Part shown: positions 1 to 8,512 of the stretch, piece by piece | How the letters are laid out: each line of letters begins with the position of its first letter | How positions within the stretch are numbered: the first letter of the stretch is position 1 | DNA from: Bacteroidota bacterium | Lineage (GTDB): Bacteria; Bacteroidota; Bacteroidia; UKL13-3 | Direction of reading: 5' to 3' | Assembly (NCBI GenBank): GCA_027488905.1 | Contig: JAIYAT010000027.1 | Location: 1-44,974 of the forward strand | DNA length: 44,974 nucleotides | The notes under the pieces: model-generated | Seen by the model: only the letters and a program-made list of their open reading frames with translations | Databases searched by the model: none | Told to the model about the DNA's origin: nothing | Program-made: the position numbers and the translations under genes

Positions 1-1001
1 GCAATAAAAAGGTAGTTTTGGTTTCTAAAAGGTGACTTTTGAAGCAACTCCGCCATCTCTATTAAAGCCGCAGTGCCACTGGCATTGTCGTCTGCTCCAT
101 TGTGGATTTGTGGTTTCTCGTTTTGCAATTTACGGTAGGTTGAGCCGCCTAATTCATTATACCCAAGATGGTCGTAATGTGCCCCAACTACAATGGTATT
201 TTTTGCTTTGTTATTGATATAGCCAATTACATTGTGACCTTGCAGGGCTAAGCCTATCGTGTCCATGCTCATTTTAGCTTTGGCATTCACAAAGTGTATG
301 GAATCAAGGTTGTTTTCATGCCCCAGAAAATAGATAGGAACCGACTTAAAGGGTGCTTTCACAATCGGTTTAAAATCGGGTTCAAGCAAATCTTTTTGCG
401 TATTGATAAGGATGATGCCAGCAGCGCCCTTTTCAATGGCTAAATCAATTTTCTTTTCAATTGTAGCATAAGCGCCAAACTTAGAATGAGGATTGCCATT
501 TTCTGGATGCCCCATTTTAATCACCGCAATTTTCCCTTTGATACTTTTGTGTGCTGCATAATCATTGTAGTTTAATTCGGCTGCCTCAATGCCATAACCT
601 ACCCAAGCACATTTATCCGACGCTGCAGCTGGGGCCGACATTGAAAGCGGGTAGTTCTTAGCCGAATTAACTTTGTCGAATATGAAATTTCCTGCCTTGC
701 CTTCAATAACTAAAGAAGATTGCTTAATGGCAAGCTTATTAATAGTAAACGCTTGCAAGTAACCTTGTTCGCCTTTAGGAAGGATATTGAGTGATTGAAA
801 ATTTTCTATGATAAACTCATAAGCCAATTTTTCGCCGCGACTTCCCACCAATCTGCCTTCTAAATGGTCATCTGCCAAATAGGTAAGGTTGTGTTCCAAA
901 GAACGCAATATTTCTTCATCTGGTTTTGGTAAGGTTTGAGCCCAAATAAAGTTGGCTACAAGTAGTAAGGCCAAAGAAAATTTAATGCGTAAAAATTTCA
1001 T
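1..1001 (-). CDS. M28 family zinc aminopeptidase, exported, 3' end cut off by the window
   Basis: The reading frame is open from an ATG at 1001 to the left edge, giving 333 residues without the C-terminus. Residues 1-21 form a signal peptide (hydrophobic core LALLLVANF, likely cleaved after IWA). The middle (about 110-230) resembles a PA domain, as is common in exported M28 enzymes. The zinc-binding start of the peptidase domain is visible: GAHYDH with His275 and Asp277, then IHNGADDNASG, which carries the bridging Asp and is the family hallmark. The remaining metal ligands lie beyond the window. M28 enzymes release N-terminal amino acids; this one probably works in the periplasm or outside the cell. 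The ATG overlaps the end of the upstream TSUP permease gene by 20 bases, so translation is probably coupled. Confidence 0.9.
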   Translation of the reverse strand, partial: MKFLRIKFSLALLLVANFIWAQTLPKPDEEILRSLEHNLTYLADDHLEGRLVGSRGEKLAYEFIIENFQSLNILPKGEQGYLQAFTINKLAIKQSSLVIEGKAGNFIFDKVNSAKNYPLSMSAPAAASDKCAWVGYGIEAAELNYNDYAAHKSIKGKIAVIKMGHPENGNPHSKFGAYATIEKKIDLAIEKGAAGIILINTQKDLLEPDFKPIVKAPFKSVPIYFLGHENNLDSIHFVNAKAKMSMDTIGLALQGHNVIGYINNKAKNTIVVGAHYDHLGYNELGGSTYRKLQNEKPQIHNGADDNASGTAALIEMAELLQKSPFRNQNYLFI

Positions 1002-1800
1002 ATAAAAGTTTGATTAACATTAGGCTTGCAAAAGTAGCAAATACAAATCTGATTATGGTAGGTTTGGTTTTCTGCGCTACCCTAACACCGTAAGGCGCAA
1101 AAAGAAAAGTAGCAGCTATCAAAGGTAAAACTATTGGAAACACAATGTACCCAAATTGCCATTCGCTCACAAAGGTTTTGGGTTGATCCAAAAGATTATA
1201 AACACCTAACACCAATGCAAATAATGGAATTACACCATTGGCAATGGAAGTTGCTTTTCTAATATTGAGCTGCATGATGTCAGTAAATACTGGAGTCATC
1301 ACAATACCCCCTCCTAAACCAGATAGGGAAGTAATAATTCCAGCTGCCATGCCAGTTAAGCTAAATTGGTGAGGTTTTGTAACTTTTTCAATGGGTTTAT
1401 TTACCTGTTTTTTACCAAACATTCTCACCACTATTACTAGCAACATGGCTGCAAACACATAATTGAACCTTGGCTTTGAATACCAAGTGCCATTTTTTAT
1501 TAACCAGGCTGTAATAAGCGCAGAGGCCATTCCTGGCAACGCGGTTTGTATAATTTCCCTTGGATGAAAATTACCCATTTTATATTGTTGGTAGCTGCTC
1601 ATACTGCCTGAGAAAAAAATGGTAAAAAGTGAATTAGCTAAAATTCCTTTTACGAGCATATCTCCACTCATACCAGCCTTTGAGAGAAAGTAATCGGCCA
1701 CAGGTATATAAACCATTCCCCCGCCAACGCCCAAAAAACCTGACATGAAAGCACCTAAAGAGCCAAAGAATAAAATTAACAGGTAATCGTAGTATTCCAA
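982..1800 (-). CDS. TSUP (TauE/SafE) family membrane permease
   Basis: 272 residues, mostly hydrophobic, with about eight membrane segments in two halves. Each half starts with a glycine-rich motif typical of the family: GFLGVGGGM near residues 21-29 and SGLGGGIVMTP near 160-170. Members of the 4-toluene sulfonate uptake permease family move sulfite, sulfoacetate or other organosulfur compounds across the inner membrane; the substrate here cannot be read from the sequence. The gene begins six bases downstream of the S41 peptidase stop and overlaps the M28 peptidase start, so the three probably form one transcript, though no functional link between them is obvious. Family assignment is firm, substrate unknown. 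Confidence 0.88.
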   Translation of the reverse strand: MEYYDYLLILFFGSLGAFMSGFLGVGGGMVYIPVADYFLSKAGMSGDMLVKGILANSLFTIFFSGSMSSYQQYKMGNFHPREIIQTALPGMASALITAWLIKNGTWYSKPRFNYVFAAMLLVIVVRMFGKKQVNKPIEKVTKPHQFSLTGMAAGIITSLSGLGGGIVMTPVFTDIMQLNIRKATSIANGVIPLFALVLGVYNLLDQPKTFVSEWQFGYIVFPIVLPLIAATFLFAPYGVRVAQKTKPTIIRFVFATFASLMLIKLLYEIFTH

Positions 1801-1806
1801 GGAGAA

Positions 1807-3468
1807 TTATTTTTTTGTAGGAGTACCCTGCAATATTTTCTGATATTGACTTGGTTCAGCAAAAAGTTTCATTGCCTCCAGAATGTCTTCATCATGGTTA
1901 AATGAGGTTTCTGTGCGCCCTTTTTGAAAGTAATATCGCTTCACAATTTCTTCTTCAATTAAGTTAATAATTTCCTCTTTATTTTTTTCTACGTCTGCCT
2001 GCTTGTCCCTTTTCAAGCTTTGCTTCATGGTATCATAAGCACCTTTTATGGCTTCAAAATATTTTTCTTCTTCAGCTCTTTTTTTAAGGTCTTCTAATTC
2101 TTTTTCTGTGCTGGTACTATAATCAATATCTTTTTCTTCAACAAATTTCTTGAACGCCTCAAATTCTTCCTTGGTCAACATAAATTTTCTGGCTTCACCT
2201 ATGTTTTCATGGGAGTTTCTATACTTTGTGGCAAAATCAAATATTACCTGCTTATTAATTAAGGTCAAGGCAATTGGCGAATAAGGTTTAGGTGAAACCT
2301 TAATATCTGGGTCAATTCCACCCCCATCAAATACCAATCTGCCATTTTTGGTTTTAAAGCTTTTTCTTAAAGAATCAGGGAGTGCGCCCACACTGCCATC
2401 TTCATTTCTATGGCTGTAGTCTAAAGCTTGAATGCACCTGCCACTTGGGGTGTAATATTTTGCAGTGGTGATTTTGATTTGTGTATTGTAATTAAGTGGT
2501 CGGGTAGATTGAACCAAACCTTTTCCAAAACTTCTTTGCCCAATGACTACTCCGCGGTCCAAATCTTGCAAAGTGCCCGAAACAATTTCAGAGGCAGAGG
2601 CAGAACCTCGGTTCACCAAAACAATTACAGGAATTGTGGCATCTGCAGCGCCGCCTGGTGTAGTATAAGTTTTGTTCCACTCACTAATTTTTCCCTTTGT
2701 TGAAACCACTTCCTGACCTGCAGGTACAAAAACATTCACCACATTAACGGCTTCATTAAGCAATCCACCTGGATTTCCTCTTAAATCTAAAATCAGCTGC
2801 TTGATGCCTTGTTTCTTTAAGTCGATGAGCGCTTCTCTCACTTCTTTTCCAGCTTCTTGGGTAAATCCGCCTAGTTTGATATAGCCCGTATTTGCATCAA
2901 TTAATCCAGCAAATGGAACATTTTTAATTTTTATTTCTTCCCGGGTAATCGACTTAGGAATTTCTTGCCCATTGCGATTGATGACAAGATTTACAGGAGT
3001 GCCTGGCTGCCCTTTTAATAATTTACTTACATCAGAAGTGTTTTTACCTTTAATGTCTTTTCCTTCAATTTTTATGATTAAGTCCCCAGCTCTTAAATCT
3101 GATTTTTGGGCTGGAAATCCTTCGTAGGGGTCTGTAATTACAACATAATTTTCTTTCTGGCTGATTTGTGCTCCCACACCACCATATTGCCCGGTCATTT
3201 GGTACCTAAAGTCCTCAGCTTCTGCTTCACTGATGAAATTGGTATAAGGGTCTAAAGTTTTTAGCATTTCATCAATTGCTTTCTTGTTTAGCTTTCCAGC
3301 ATCAATTTCATCCACGTAATAAGTATTGATTTCTCTAAAAACAGAAGCGTAAAGTTCCAAATTTTTGGAGAGTTCAAAATAGTTATCTGCAACTTTAAAA
3401 GAAAAAGTTAGGGCTGTAAAAACCAATAATAAATGATACCAACGCAGCGCTTTCAGGAATTTTTTCAT
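1807..3468 (-). CDS. S41 family C-terminal processing peptidase (CtpA/Prc-like) with PDZ domain
   Basis: 553 residues. A single hydrophobic segment at about 11-26 serves as signal anchor, placing the enzyme in the periplasm. A PDZ domain (about 90-170, with GGVGAQI and LRAGDLIIKIEG) precedes the S41 protease core. The Ser/Lys dyad is visible: Ser291 in GSASASEI and Lys316 in SFGKG, 25 residues apart as in E. coli Prc. The C-terminal part from about 410 is charged and probably helical. Such enzymes trim or degrade exported proteins from their C-terminus. The gene lies 82 bases downstream of yidD on the same strand. The start MKKFLKALRW fits a signal anchor. Confidence 0.93.
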   Translation of the reverse strand: MKKFLKALRWYHLLLVFTALTFSFKVADNYFELSKNLELYASVFREINTYYVDEIDAGKLNKKAIDEMLKTLDPYTNFISEAEAEDFRYQMTGQYGGVGAQISQKENYVVITDPYEGFPAQKSDLRAGDLIIKIEGKDIKGKNTSDVSKLLKGQPGTPVNLVINRNGQEIPKSITREEIKIKNVPFAGLIDANTGYIKLGGFTQEAGKEVREALIDLKKQGIKQLILDLRGNPGGLLNEAVNVVNVFVPAGQEVVSTKGKISEWNKTYTTPGGAADATIPVIVLVNRGSASASEIVSGTLQDLDRGVVIGQRSFGKGLVQSTRPLNYNTQIKITTAKYYTPSGRCIQALDYSHRNEDGSVGALPDSLRKSFKTKNGRLVFDGGGIDPDIKVSPKPYSPIALTLINKQVIFDFATKYRNSHENIGEARKFMLTKEEFEAFKKFVEEKDIDYSTSTEKELEDLKKRAEEEKYFEAIKGAYDTMKQSLKRDKQADVEKNKEEIINLIEEEIVKRYYFQKGRTETSFNHDEDILEAMKLFAEPSQYQKILQGTPTKK

Positions 3469-3550
3469 AGTGTCGAATGTAATAATAAACTACTAAACGG
3501 AACAAGTCTTTAAATAATTTTAAAACATTGAGCCGTTTATCATAAATGGG

Positions 3551-3778
3551 TTAAGGCACAGGATCATGTCCATGTCCTCCCCACGGATGGCAAGAAGAAA
3601 TTCGTTTGATTGCAAGCCATGAGCCTTTTAATACACCATGTTTTTGTAGAGCTTCCACTGCATAATTACTGCAAGTTGGGGTATACCGGCAGGCCATGGG
3701 TAACATAGGCGAGATAAATAGCTGGTAAATTTTAATCAACAGCAGGAAGGGCGCTATCAGTATTTTTTTTAAGCTCAA
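3551..3778 (-). CDS. yidD: Membrane protein insertion efficiency factor YidD
   Basis: 75 residues, the usual length. The family core is intact: [18 protein letters not shown] with both cysteines, [11 protein letters not shown] and the C-terminal [13 protein letters not shown]. YidD is a small peripheral inner-membrane protein thought to help the YidC insertase. The neighbours rnpA and rpmH are the conserved context of this gene. Its ATG at 3778 lies inside rnpA, giving a 47-base overlap in a different frame. A later start would remove the N-terminal amphipathic segment, so I keep this one. Confidence 0.93.
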   Translation of the reverse strand: MSLKKILIAPFLLLIKIYQLFISPMLPMACRYTPTCSNYAVEALQKHGVLKGSWLAIKRISSCHPWGGHGHDPVP

Positions 3779-4163
3779 GAATAAGTTGGTCTAATGCTGA
3801 ACGGAATTTAGGTTCAAACCGACCAAATTCCAAATCTTCCTTACCCACATAATTAATAGAAAGTGCTAAATAGGTTTCGGTTTGAACCAAATATTTAGTT
3901 AGGTTTTCTTTATTGAGTCTGTAAAACTCCTTGAGCAATCTCTTTCTTCTATTTCTATCGACGGCCCTTTTGAGTTTTTTTTTAGAGGCAATACAAACAA
4001 TTTGGCAATGTTCGGCTTGTTCGTTGGTTAGTATTAACCAGGTAAATCTAAATCCAAAAGCGAAAAGGTATGGGGCATTTCTATGAAATAACCTATCTAA
4101 GATTAGCTTGCTTCTGGCTCGCTCACCTTTAATAAGTTTAAAATTTCCTTTTTTTACCTCCAT
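3732..4163 (-). CDS. rnpA: Ribonuclease P protein component
   Basis: 143 residues. The family signature is the basic segment [19 protein letters not shown] at residues 66-84, which binds the RNA subunit (the RNR motif). The protein assists the RNA component in removing the 5' leader from pre-tRNAs. The order rpmH-rnpA-yidD is the conserved one. A hairpin with a T-run lies only about 10 bases before the start codon, between rpmH and rnpA, so rnpA may be expressed by read-through. The gene holds two copies of the iterated 10-mer, at 3811-3820 (encoding the centre of RFEP) and 3879-3888 (encoding VQT 93-95). Confidence 0.92.
   Translation of the reverse strand: MEVKKGNFKLIKGERARSKLILDRLFHRNAPYLFAFGFRFTWLILTNEQAEHCQIVCIASKKKLKRAVDRNRRKRLLKEFYRLNKENLTKYLVQTETYLALSINYVGKEDLEFGRFEPKFRSALDQLILELKKNTDSALPAVD
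3811..3820 (+). repeat. Iterated 10-mer, copy 1
   Basis: GGTTCAAACC inside rnpA; on the coding strand it reads GGTTTGAACC and encodes the centre of RFEP. Confidence 0.85.
3879..3888 (-). repeat. Iterated 10-mer, copy 2
   Basis: GGTTTGAACC on the plus strand, inside rnpA; it encodes VQT 93-95. Flanks extend it to the consensus TTTGGTTCAAACCGAA. Confidence 0.85.
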
Positions 4164-4173
4164 ATAATGAAAA

Positions 4174-4192
4174 AATCCGGACGAGCCGGATT
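4174..4192 (-). terminator. Hairpin with T-run between rpmH and rnpA (terminator or attenuator)
   Basis: Perfect 7-bp stem AATCCGG / CCGGATT with a 5-base loop, followed on the minus strand by five T residues counted from the stem end. It ends about 10 bases before the rnpA ATG. It probably ends most rpmH transcripts and lets a fraction continue into rnpA. Confidence 0.7.
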
Positions 4193-4215
4193 ATCAATGT
4201 CTTGAATACAATACC

Positions 4216-4250
4216 CTAAACATTTTTCAAAATTGAAAAATGATGTTTAG
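4216..4250 (-). other. AT-rich stem-loop across the rpmH stop codon
   Basis: On the minus strand CTAAACAT is followed, after a two-base bulge, by TTTTTC, a short AT loop, and the matching GAAAAATGTTTAG. The structure begins at the last rpmH codons and may protect the 3' end of the rpmH mRNA. No T-run follows it, so it is not itself a typical terminator. Confidence 0.4.
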
Positions 4251-4408
4251 TGCTTATGACGCTTTTCGTCTGAAACTGAAATTTTCTTACGACCACGTGC
4301 ACGGCGGGCATTCAACACTTTTCTGCCAGATTCTGAGTTCATACGATCACGGAAGCCATGCTTGTTTTTGCGTTTTCTTATAGATGGATTGAAAGTAGGT
4401 GATGCCAT
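4247..4408 (-). CDS. rpmH: 50S ribosomal protein L34
   Basis: 53 residues from an ATG at 4408: [19 protein letters not shown] and so on, with the L34 hallmarks [33 protein letters not shown] and a basic tail ending KRHKH. The N-terminus differs from the common MKRTFQPS start by one additional residue, and the tail is slightly long, both unremarkable. The protein is part of the large ribosomal subunit. It sits just upstream of rnpA and yidD on the same strand, the standard arrangement, and has its own strong promoter. Confidence 0.96.
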   Translation of the reverse strand: MASPTFNPSIRKRKNKHGFRDRMNSESGRKVLNARRARGRKKISVSDEKRHKH

Positions 4409-4428
4409 TGTTCAAATTTTTAGGACTG

Positions 4429-4459
4429 CGAAAGTAAGACTTTTTCCACTTAAGGCAAA
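4429..4459 (-). promoter_or_regulatory. Promoter of rpmH
   Basis: On the minus strand TTTG at 4459-4456, a 19-bp spacer, then TACTTTCG at 4436-4429, about 20 bases before the rpmH ATG. This matches the Bacteroidota sigma factor consensus TTTG...TAnnTTTG with one change (TTCG for TTTG). Confidence 0.7.
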
Positions 4460-4482
4460 TATTTTTTAGTTTTTTATACAAA

Positions 4483-4514
4483 AAAAAAGTCTCACCCTTT
4501 GGTAAGACTTTTTT
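4483..4514 (-). terminator. Rho-independent terminator after the small lipoprotein gene
   Basis: Stem AAAAAAGTCT / AGACTTTTTT with an inner ACC/GGT pairing. It lies 18 bases beyond the lipoprotein stop and is followed by a run of T on the minus strand. The symmetric A/T runs could allow action in both directions, but only the minus-strand gene needs it. Confidence 0.8.
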
Positions 4515-4532
4515 CTTAGATCAATTTAATGA

Positions 4533-4766
4533 TTAGTGAGCAGCTTCTGTAGTTGTTGCAGCAGCAGCAGCTGTGTCAACAGCGTTAGAATCAACTGGCA
4601 TCATAGACTCTTCTAAAGCTTGTAAAGAATCTTGGTTTCTTTGAGCAGCTTCTGTTGAATCTTGAGCTCTTTTTTCTTCAGCTTTCTTTTTTTCTTCAGC
4701 AGAAGGACCGCAAGCTACGATAGCTAACATAGCAGAAGCGGCAAGGATTGCAAATACTTTTTTCAT
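4533..4766 (-). CDS. Small Ala/Glu/Lys-rich lipoprotein of unknown function
   Basis: 77 residues from the ATG at 4766. A longer frame begins at 4796, but that ATG overlaps the promoter box, so the inner start MKKVFAILAASAMLAIVAC is preferred. The signal peptide ends in the lipobox IVAC, which predicts a lipid-anchored protein. The mature part is a charged segment (about 20-50, KKKAEEKRAQDS) likely to be helical, then a low-complexity Ala/Thr stretch coded by GCA-type repeats. It has its own promoter and terminator and so is a single-gene unit. Such monocistronic small lipoproteins are often abundant, but I do not recognise a family. Confidence 0.75.
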   Translation of the reverse strand: MKKVFAILAASAMLAIVACGPSAEEKKKAEEKRAQDSTEAAQRNQDSLQALEESMMPVDSNAVDTAAAAATTTEAAH

Positions 4767-4793
4767 TTTACTTGGTTTTTTTTGAATACGCTG

Positions 4794-4825
4794 CAAAAGT
4801 ATAGCCTAGTATTTTAATTTCCAAA
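4794..4825 (-). promoter_or_regulatory. Promoter of the small lipoprotein gene
   Basis: Minus strand TTTG at 4825-4822, a 20-bp spacer, then TACTTTTG at 4801-4794, an exact TAnnTTTG box. Its position excludes the upstream ATG at 4796 as the start and supports the start at 4766. Confidence 0.7.
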
Positions 4826-4833
4826 CAAATAGC

Positions 4834-6150
4834 TTATTTTTTTCTAAAATATATTGTAATAGGTACTCCTTTAAAATCCCAGCTCTCTCTCATTTTGTTT
4901 TCTAAATACCTTTTATAGCTTTCACTAATGTATTGTGGTAGGTTACAAAACAAGGCAAACTTGGGGTTTCTACCCGGTAATTGGGTGCCATACTTAATTT
5001 TAACGAACTTGCCTTTTACACTTGGAGGAGGGTAGGCTGAAATAGCATCCTGCAAAAAGTCATTTAATTGACTGGTAGAAATTCTCCTAGTTCTGTTTTC
5101 AAAAACTTCCATCGCAACTTCTACCGCTCTATGGATACGCTGTTTTTCTAGCACTGAGGTAAATACTATTGGAATATCATCAAATGGTTGAAGCTTTTGT
5201 TTGATGTCTTTTTCAAAATCTCTGGCAGTATTCGTAGTTTTATTCGGAATTAAATCCCACTTATTTACCAATAGCACCAATCCTTTTCCATTTTTTACTG
5301 CCAAACCTACTAAATTCAAATCTTGTGAGTCCAATCCTATCGTGGCATCAATTACTAAGATAACAATATCACAGTTTTCAAGTGCCCTTAAAGAACGCAT
5401 CACCGAATAGAACTCAATGTCTTCACTTACCTTTGTTTTCCTTCTTATCCCTGCAGTATCAACCAATAGAAATTCATTTCCATAAGATTTGTAATGTGAA
5501 TGCACAGTATCTCTTGTGGTACCTGCAATCTCAGTAACAATATTTCTATCCTCCCCTAAGAGCGCATTCACTAATGAGGATTTACCTACGTTTGGTCTTC
5601 CAACTACCGCAATTTTAGGAATGGAATCCGCAGGATTTACATCCTCAATCTCATGTGTTGGTAATAATTTAATGATTTCATCCAATAACTCACCACTTCC
5701 GCTGCCACTGCTAGAAGAAATACAAAAAAGATTCTCTAATCCTAATTTGTAAAACTCATAAGCATCATGTTGCTTTTCAAATGTGTCAACTTTATTTGCT
5801 ACCAATAAAACCGGTTTCTTTGTTCGTCTTATTAAGTTGGCAAATGCCATGTCCAAATCGGTAATGCCTACTTGTACATCTACCATGAAAAGTAAAACAT
5901 CTGCCTCTTCTATGGCAATTTTTACTTGCTCAGCTATGGCTTTCTCAAAAATATCGGAACTATTATGGACATACCCTCCAGTGTCAATAATGGTAAATTC
6001 CCTGTCTAGCCACTCCGCTTTTCCATAGTGACGGTCTCTAGTTACACCGCTAAAGTCGTCCACAATGGCTTTAAACTCTCCAATTAAACGATTAAACAAA
6101 GTGGATTTTCCAACATTTGGTCTCCCAACAATAGCTACAATATTTCCCAT
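4834..6150 (-). CDS. der: Ribosome assembly GTPase Der (EngA)
   Basis: 438 residues, normal length. Two consecutive GTPase domains each carry the P-loop GRPNVGKS (residues 9-16 and about 183-190), a DTGG or DTAG Walker B motif, and NKVD / NKWD specificity motifs. The C-terminal KH-like domain (from about 350) ends in PITIYFRKK. Der is needed for maturation of the 50S subunit. It is divergent from ribBA, with 83 bases between the two starts, and carries a good promoter of its own. Confidence 0.97.
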   Translation of the reverse strand: MGNIVAIVGRPNVGKSTLFNRLIGEFKAIVDDFSGVTRDRHYGKAEWLDREFTIIDTGGYVHNSSDIFEKAIAEQVKIAIEEADVLLFMVDVQVGITDLDMAFANLIRRTKKPVLLVANKVDTFEKQHDAYEFYKLGLENLFCISSSSGSGSGELLDEIIKLLPTHEIEDVNPADSIPKIAVVGRPNVGKSSLVNALLGEDRNIVTEIAGTTRDTVHSHYKSYGNEFLLVDTAGIRRKTKVSEDIEFYSVMRSLRALENCDIVILVIDATIGLDSQDLNLVGLAVKNGKGLVLLVNKWDLIPNKTTNTARDFEKDIKQKLQPFDDIPIVFTSVLEKQRIHRAVEVAMEVFENRTRRISTSQLNDFLQDAISAYPPPSVKGKFVKIKYGTQLPGRNPKFALFCNLPQYISESYKRYLENKMRESWDFKGVPITIYFRKK

Positions 6151-6169
6151 ATCAATTTAAAACAAGCTG

Positions 6170-6198
6170 CAAAGGTAAGGGATTCTTCCTTTCCTCAA
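6170..6198 (-). promoter_or_regulatory. Promoter of der
   Basis: Minus strand TTG at 6198-6196, an 18-bp spacer, then TACCTTTG at 6177-6170, an exact TAnnTTTG match about 20 bases before the der ATG. Confidence 0.7.
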
Positions 6199-6207
6199 GA
6201 TTATACC

Positions 6208-6215
6208 GATATTTG
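6208..6215 (+). promoter_or_regulatory. Possible -7 box of ribBA
   Basis: GATATTTG, one mismatch to TAnnTTTG, 19 bases before the ribBA ATG in the divergent der-ribBA gap. No clear TTTG at the expected upstream distance, so this is weak. Confidence 0.35.
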
Positions 6216-6233
6216 CAAGCTTAAAATTATAAC

Positions 6234-7445
6234 ATGAGCCCATTTAACAGCATAGAAGAAGCGATTGAAGATATAAAAAACGGGAAAATGATCATTGTAG
6301 TTGACGATGAAGATCGTGAAAATGAAGGTGATTTTTTAACTGCCGCCAGAAATGTTACTCCAGAAATTATTAATTTTATGGCAAGAGAAGGTCGCGGACT
6401 TATCTGCGCACCGCTTATTGAAAGTCGCTGTTTAGAATTAGGGCTCGATTTAATGGTGCATGACAATACCACCCTGCACGAAACGCCTTTTACAGTTTCG
6501 GTAGATTTACTTGGTAAGGGTTGCACAACTGGTATTTCGGCTCAAGATAGGTCCAAAACGGTTCAAGCCTTAATTGACCCTAGCAGCAAGCCAAGCGATT
6601 TTGGAAAACCTGGACATATCTTCCCATTAAAAGCTAGACCAGAAGGTGTACTTAGGCGCGCTGGCCACACCGAAGCTGCCATTGATTTTGCGCGTCTTGC
6701 TGGTTTTGAACCTGCTGGTTGTATTGTAGAAATTCTAAATGAAGATGGTTCAATGGCGCGTGTGCCCGACTTAATTAAGTTGGCGCAAAAATTTGACATG
6801 AAATTGGTTACCATCAAAGATTTAATTGCCTACAGATTAGAAAAGGAAACGCTTATTCAACGCTTGATTTCAGTTAATATGCCAACCAGTTATGGCGATT
6901 TTATCCTCACTGCTTACAAACAACTTGATAACCTTCAAGAACATATTGTTTTACAAAAAGGAGCTTGGGAGATAGATGAACCAATTCTAGTTCGTGTACA
7001 CAGTTCTTGCATTACTGGTGATATTTTTCATTCGATGCGCTGCGATTGTGGTGACCAGCTTCATAAAGCTATGGAATTGATTGAAAAAGAAGGTAAAGGA
7101 ATGGTTTTATACATTAACCAAGAGGGTAGAGGTATAGGATTGTTTAATAAATTAAAGGCCTATAAACTCCAAGAACAAGGATTAGATACCGTGGAAGCAA
7201 ACCTCCAATTGGGATTTAAAATGGACGAAAGAGATTATGGCGTGGGAGCCCAAATTTTAAGAGACATGGGTGTAACTAAAATGCGCCTCATGACAAATAA
7301 TCCAACCAAACGCGCAGGCTTAATTGGTTATGGATTAGAAATTGTTGAGAATGTAAATCTTGCGGTCAAACCAAACCCACATAATAAAAAATACCTTGAT
7401 ACCAAAAGGGATAAAATGGGGCACGAATTAAAATCTGATGCTTGA
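6234..7445 (+). CDS. ribBA: Bifunctional RibBA: DHBP synthase / GTP cyclohydrolase II
   Basis: 403 residues, typical for the fused enzyme. The RibB half (1 to about 200) has [10 protein letters not shown] at 24-33, the metal- and substrate-binding acidic loop, and RAGHTEA at 142-148. The RibA half (from about 205) has the zinc-binding cysteines C259, C270 and C272 in [19 protein letters not shown], and the GTP-binding NQEGRGIG. Together they supply both precursors at the head of riboflavin synthesis, from ribulose 5-phosphate and GTP. The gene overlaps the following YkgJ-like gene by eight bases. I saw no FMN riboswitch in the short upstream gap. Confidence 0.96.
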   Translation: MSPFNSIEEAIEDIKNGKMIIVVDDEDRENEGDFLTAARNVTPEIINFMAREGRGLICAPLIESRCLELGLDLMVHDNTTLHETPFTVSVDLLGKGCTTGISAQDRSKTVQALIDPSSKPSDFGKPGHIFPLKARPEGVLRRAGHTEAAIDFARLAGFEPAGCIVEILNEDGSMARVPDLIKLAQKFDMKLVTIKDLIAYRLEKETLIQRLISVNMPTSYGDFILTAYKQLDNLQEHIVLQKGAWEIDEPILVRVHSSCITGDIFHSMRCDCGDQLHKAMELIEKEGKGMVLYINQEGRGIGLFNKLKAYKLQEQGLDTVEANLQLGFKMDERDYGVGAQILRDMGVTKMRLMTNNPTKRAGLIGYGLEIVENVNLAVKPNPHNKKYLDTKRDKMGHELKSDA

Positions 7446-7926
7446 GTCGTATAAAAAATATTTGAATGTTGCTCAAAAAAATAAATCCTTAAATAAAAAG
7501 ATTCTTGAGCAATTAAGAAAGCAAAGAAAGCCCGGTTTAGACCAACTAATGAACCGTTTACACGAAGAGGCTTTCGAAGAAATTGATTGCTTGCAATGCG
7601 CCAATTGCTGTAAAACTACTGGTCCGCTTTTGCTCAGTAAAGACATAGACAGGTTAGCTGCCGCCCTAAAAATGAGGCCTGCTATTTTTGCTGAAACCTA
7701 TTTAAAAAGGGATGAAGATGGGGATGACGTTTTCAAAAACATGCCTTGCCCTTTTTTAGGTTCAGACCATTATTGTGCTGTTTATGAAGCCAGGCCAAAT
7801 GCTTGCAGAGAATACCCGCATACCCAGCAACGTGACCAATTGCAGAAGTTGAAAATCACCTACGAAAATTCACTGATTTGCCCTGCTGTTGCTAAAATTA
7901 TTGAGCAACTTAAGGAATTTGCATAA
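7438..7926 (+). CDS. YkgJ family cysteine cluster protein
   Basis: 162 residues. Eight cysteines at 51, 54, 57, 58, 104, 113, 123 and 148 follow the family pattern (CLQCANCC, then CPFL...[16 protein letters not shown], then ICP). Members are thought to bind zinc or an iron-sulfur cluster; their role is not established. The start overlaps the end of ribBA by eight bases, suggesting coupled translation, and the 3' end overlaps the convergent queE gene by 17 bases. Confidence 0.88.
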   Translation: MLESYKKYLNVAQKNKSLNKKILEQLRKQRKPGLDQLMNRLHEEAFEEIDCLQCANCCKTTGPLLLSKDIDRLAAALKMRPAIFAETYLKRDEDGDDVFKNMPCPFLGSDHYCAVYEARPNACREYPHTQQRDQLQKLKITYENSLICPAVAKIIEQLKEFA

Positions 7927-8512
7927 ACTTATGCGTTTGAAGGCTGATGGTCCACTTTGGATTTTGCTTCACATAGTCGATTATTAAGGGCAGCATTTTA
8001 TCGCTTTGATCCCACTCAGGTTGTAAGTATAATTTACAATCTTCCGTTACCTGCGAAGCATACTTTTCTGCCCAATCAAAATCAGATTTGTTAAAAACCA
8101 CTACTTTCAATTCATTTGCAAAGCTCAAAACTTCAGGCAAGGGGGCTTTAAATTTTTTAGGCGAAAGCGTAATCCAATCCCAACTTCCACTTAATGGGCT
8201 TGAGCCAGAAGTTTCTATATGCGTTTTGATGTTAAGTGCTTGCAGACTTTCAGTGAGATTATCAAGGTTGTGTAGCAGTGGTTCACCTCCAGTAATTACT
8301 GCAATTGGCGCTTGGGTCAAACCAACCAATTGAGTTATTTCTTCTATTGAAACTAAAGGATGTTTGGCAGCATCCCAACTTTCCTTTACATCACACCAAA
8401 CACAGCCAACATCGCAACCGCCAAGCCTAATAAAATAGGCAGCCTTCCCGCTGTGCACTCCCTCCCCTTGAAGGGTGTAAAAATGCTCCATTAAGGGTAA
8501 TTGCAAACTCAT
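7910..8512 (-). CDS. queE: 7-carboxy-7-deazaguanine synthase (radical SAM)
   Basis: 200 residues. The radical SAM cluster motif is CX3CX2C (C33, C37, C40 in GGCDVGCVWCD), and the N-terminus MEHFYTLQGEGVHSGKAAYFIRL is typical of QueE. The motif ITGGEPLLH follows at about 93-101. QueE converts 6-carboxytetrahydropterin to 7-carboxy-7-deazaguanine, a step towards queuosine in tRNA or deazaguanine DNA bases. No queC, queD or queF is present in this window. Its start overlaps the upstream DUF6913-like gene by four bases, so it is the last gene of the envelope-type operon running from about 11745. Confidence 0.93.
   Translation of the reverse strand: MSLQLPLMEHFYTLQGEGVHSGKAAYFIRLGGCDVGCVWCDVKESWDAAKHPLVSIEEITQLVGLTQAPIAVITGGEPLLHNLDNLTESLQALNIKTHIETSGSSPLSGSWDWITLSPKKFKAPLPEVLSFANELKVVVFNKSDFDWAEKYASQVTEDCKLYLQPEWDQSDKMLPLIIDYVKQNPKWTISLQTHKFMQIP

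Noticed and set aside
3495-3531. Inverted repeat TAAACGG / CCGTTTA between yidD and the S41 gene
   Set aside because: The loop is over 30 bases and there is no T-run; probably chance.
4558-4571. GCAGCAGCAGC-type repeat in the small lipoprotein gene as a phase-variation tract
   Set aside because: Triplet units only change the number of alanines and cannot shift the frame.
6702-6712. GGTTTTGAACC in ribBA as a copy of the iterated motif
   Set aside because: It has an extra base in the centre and encodes GFEP, conserved in RibB, so protein constraint explains it.
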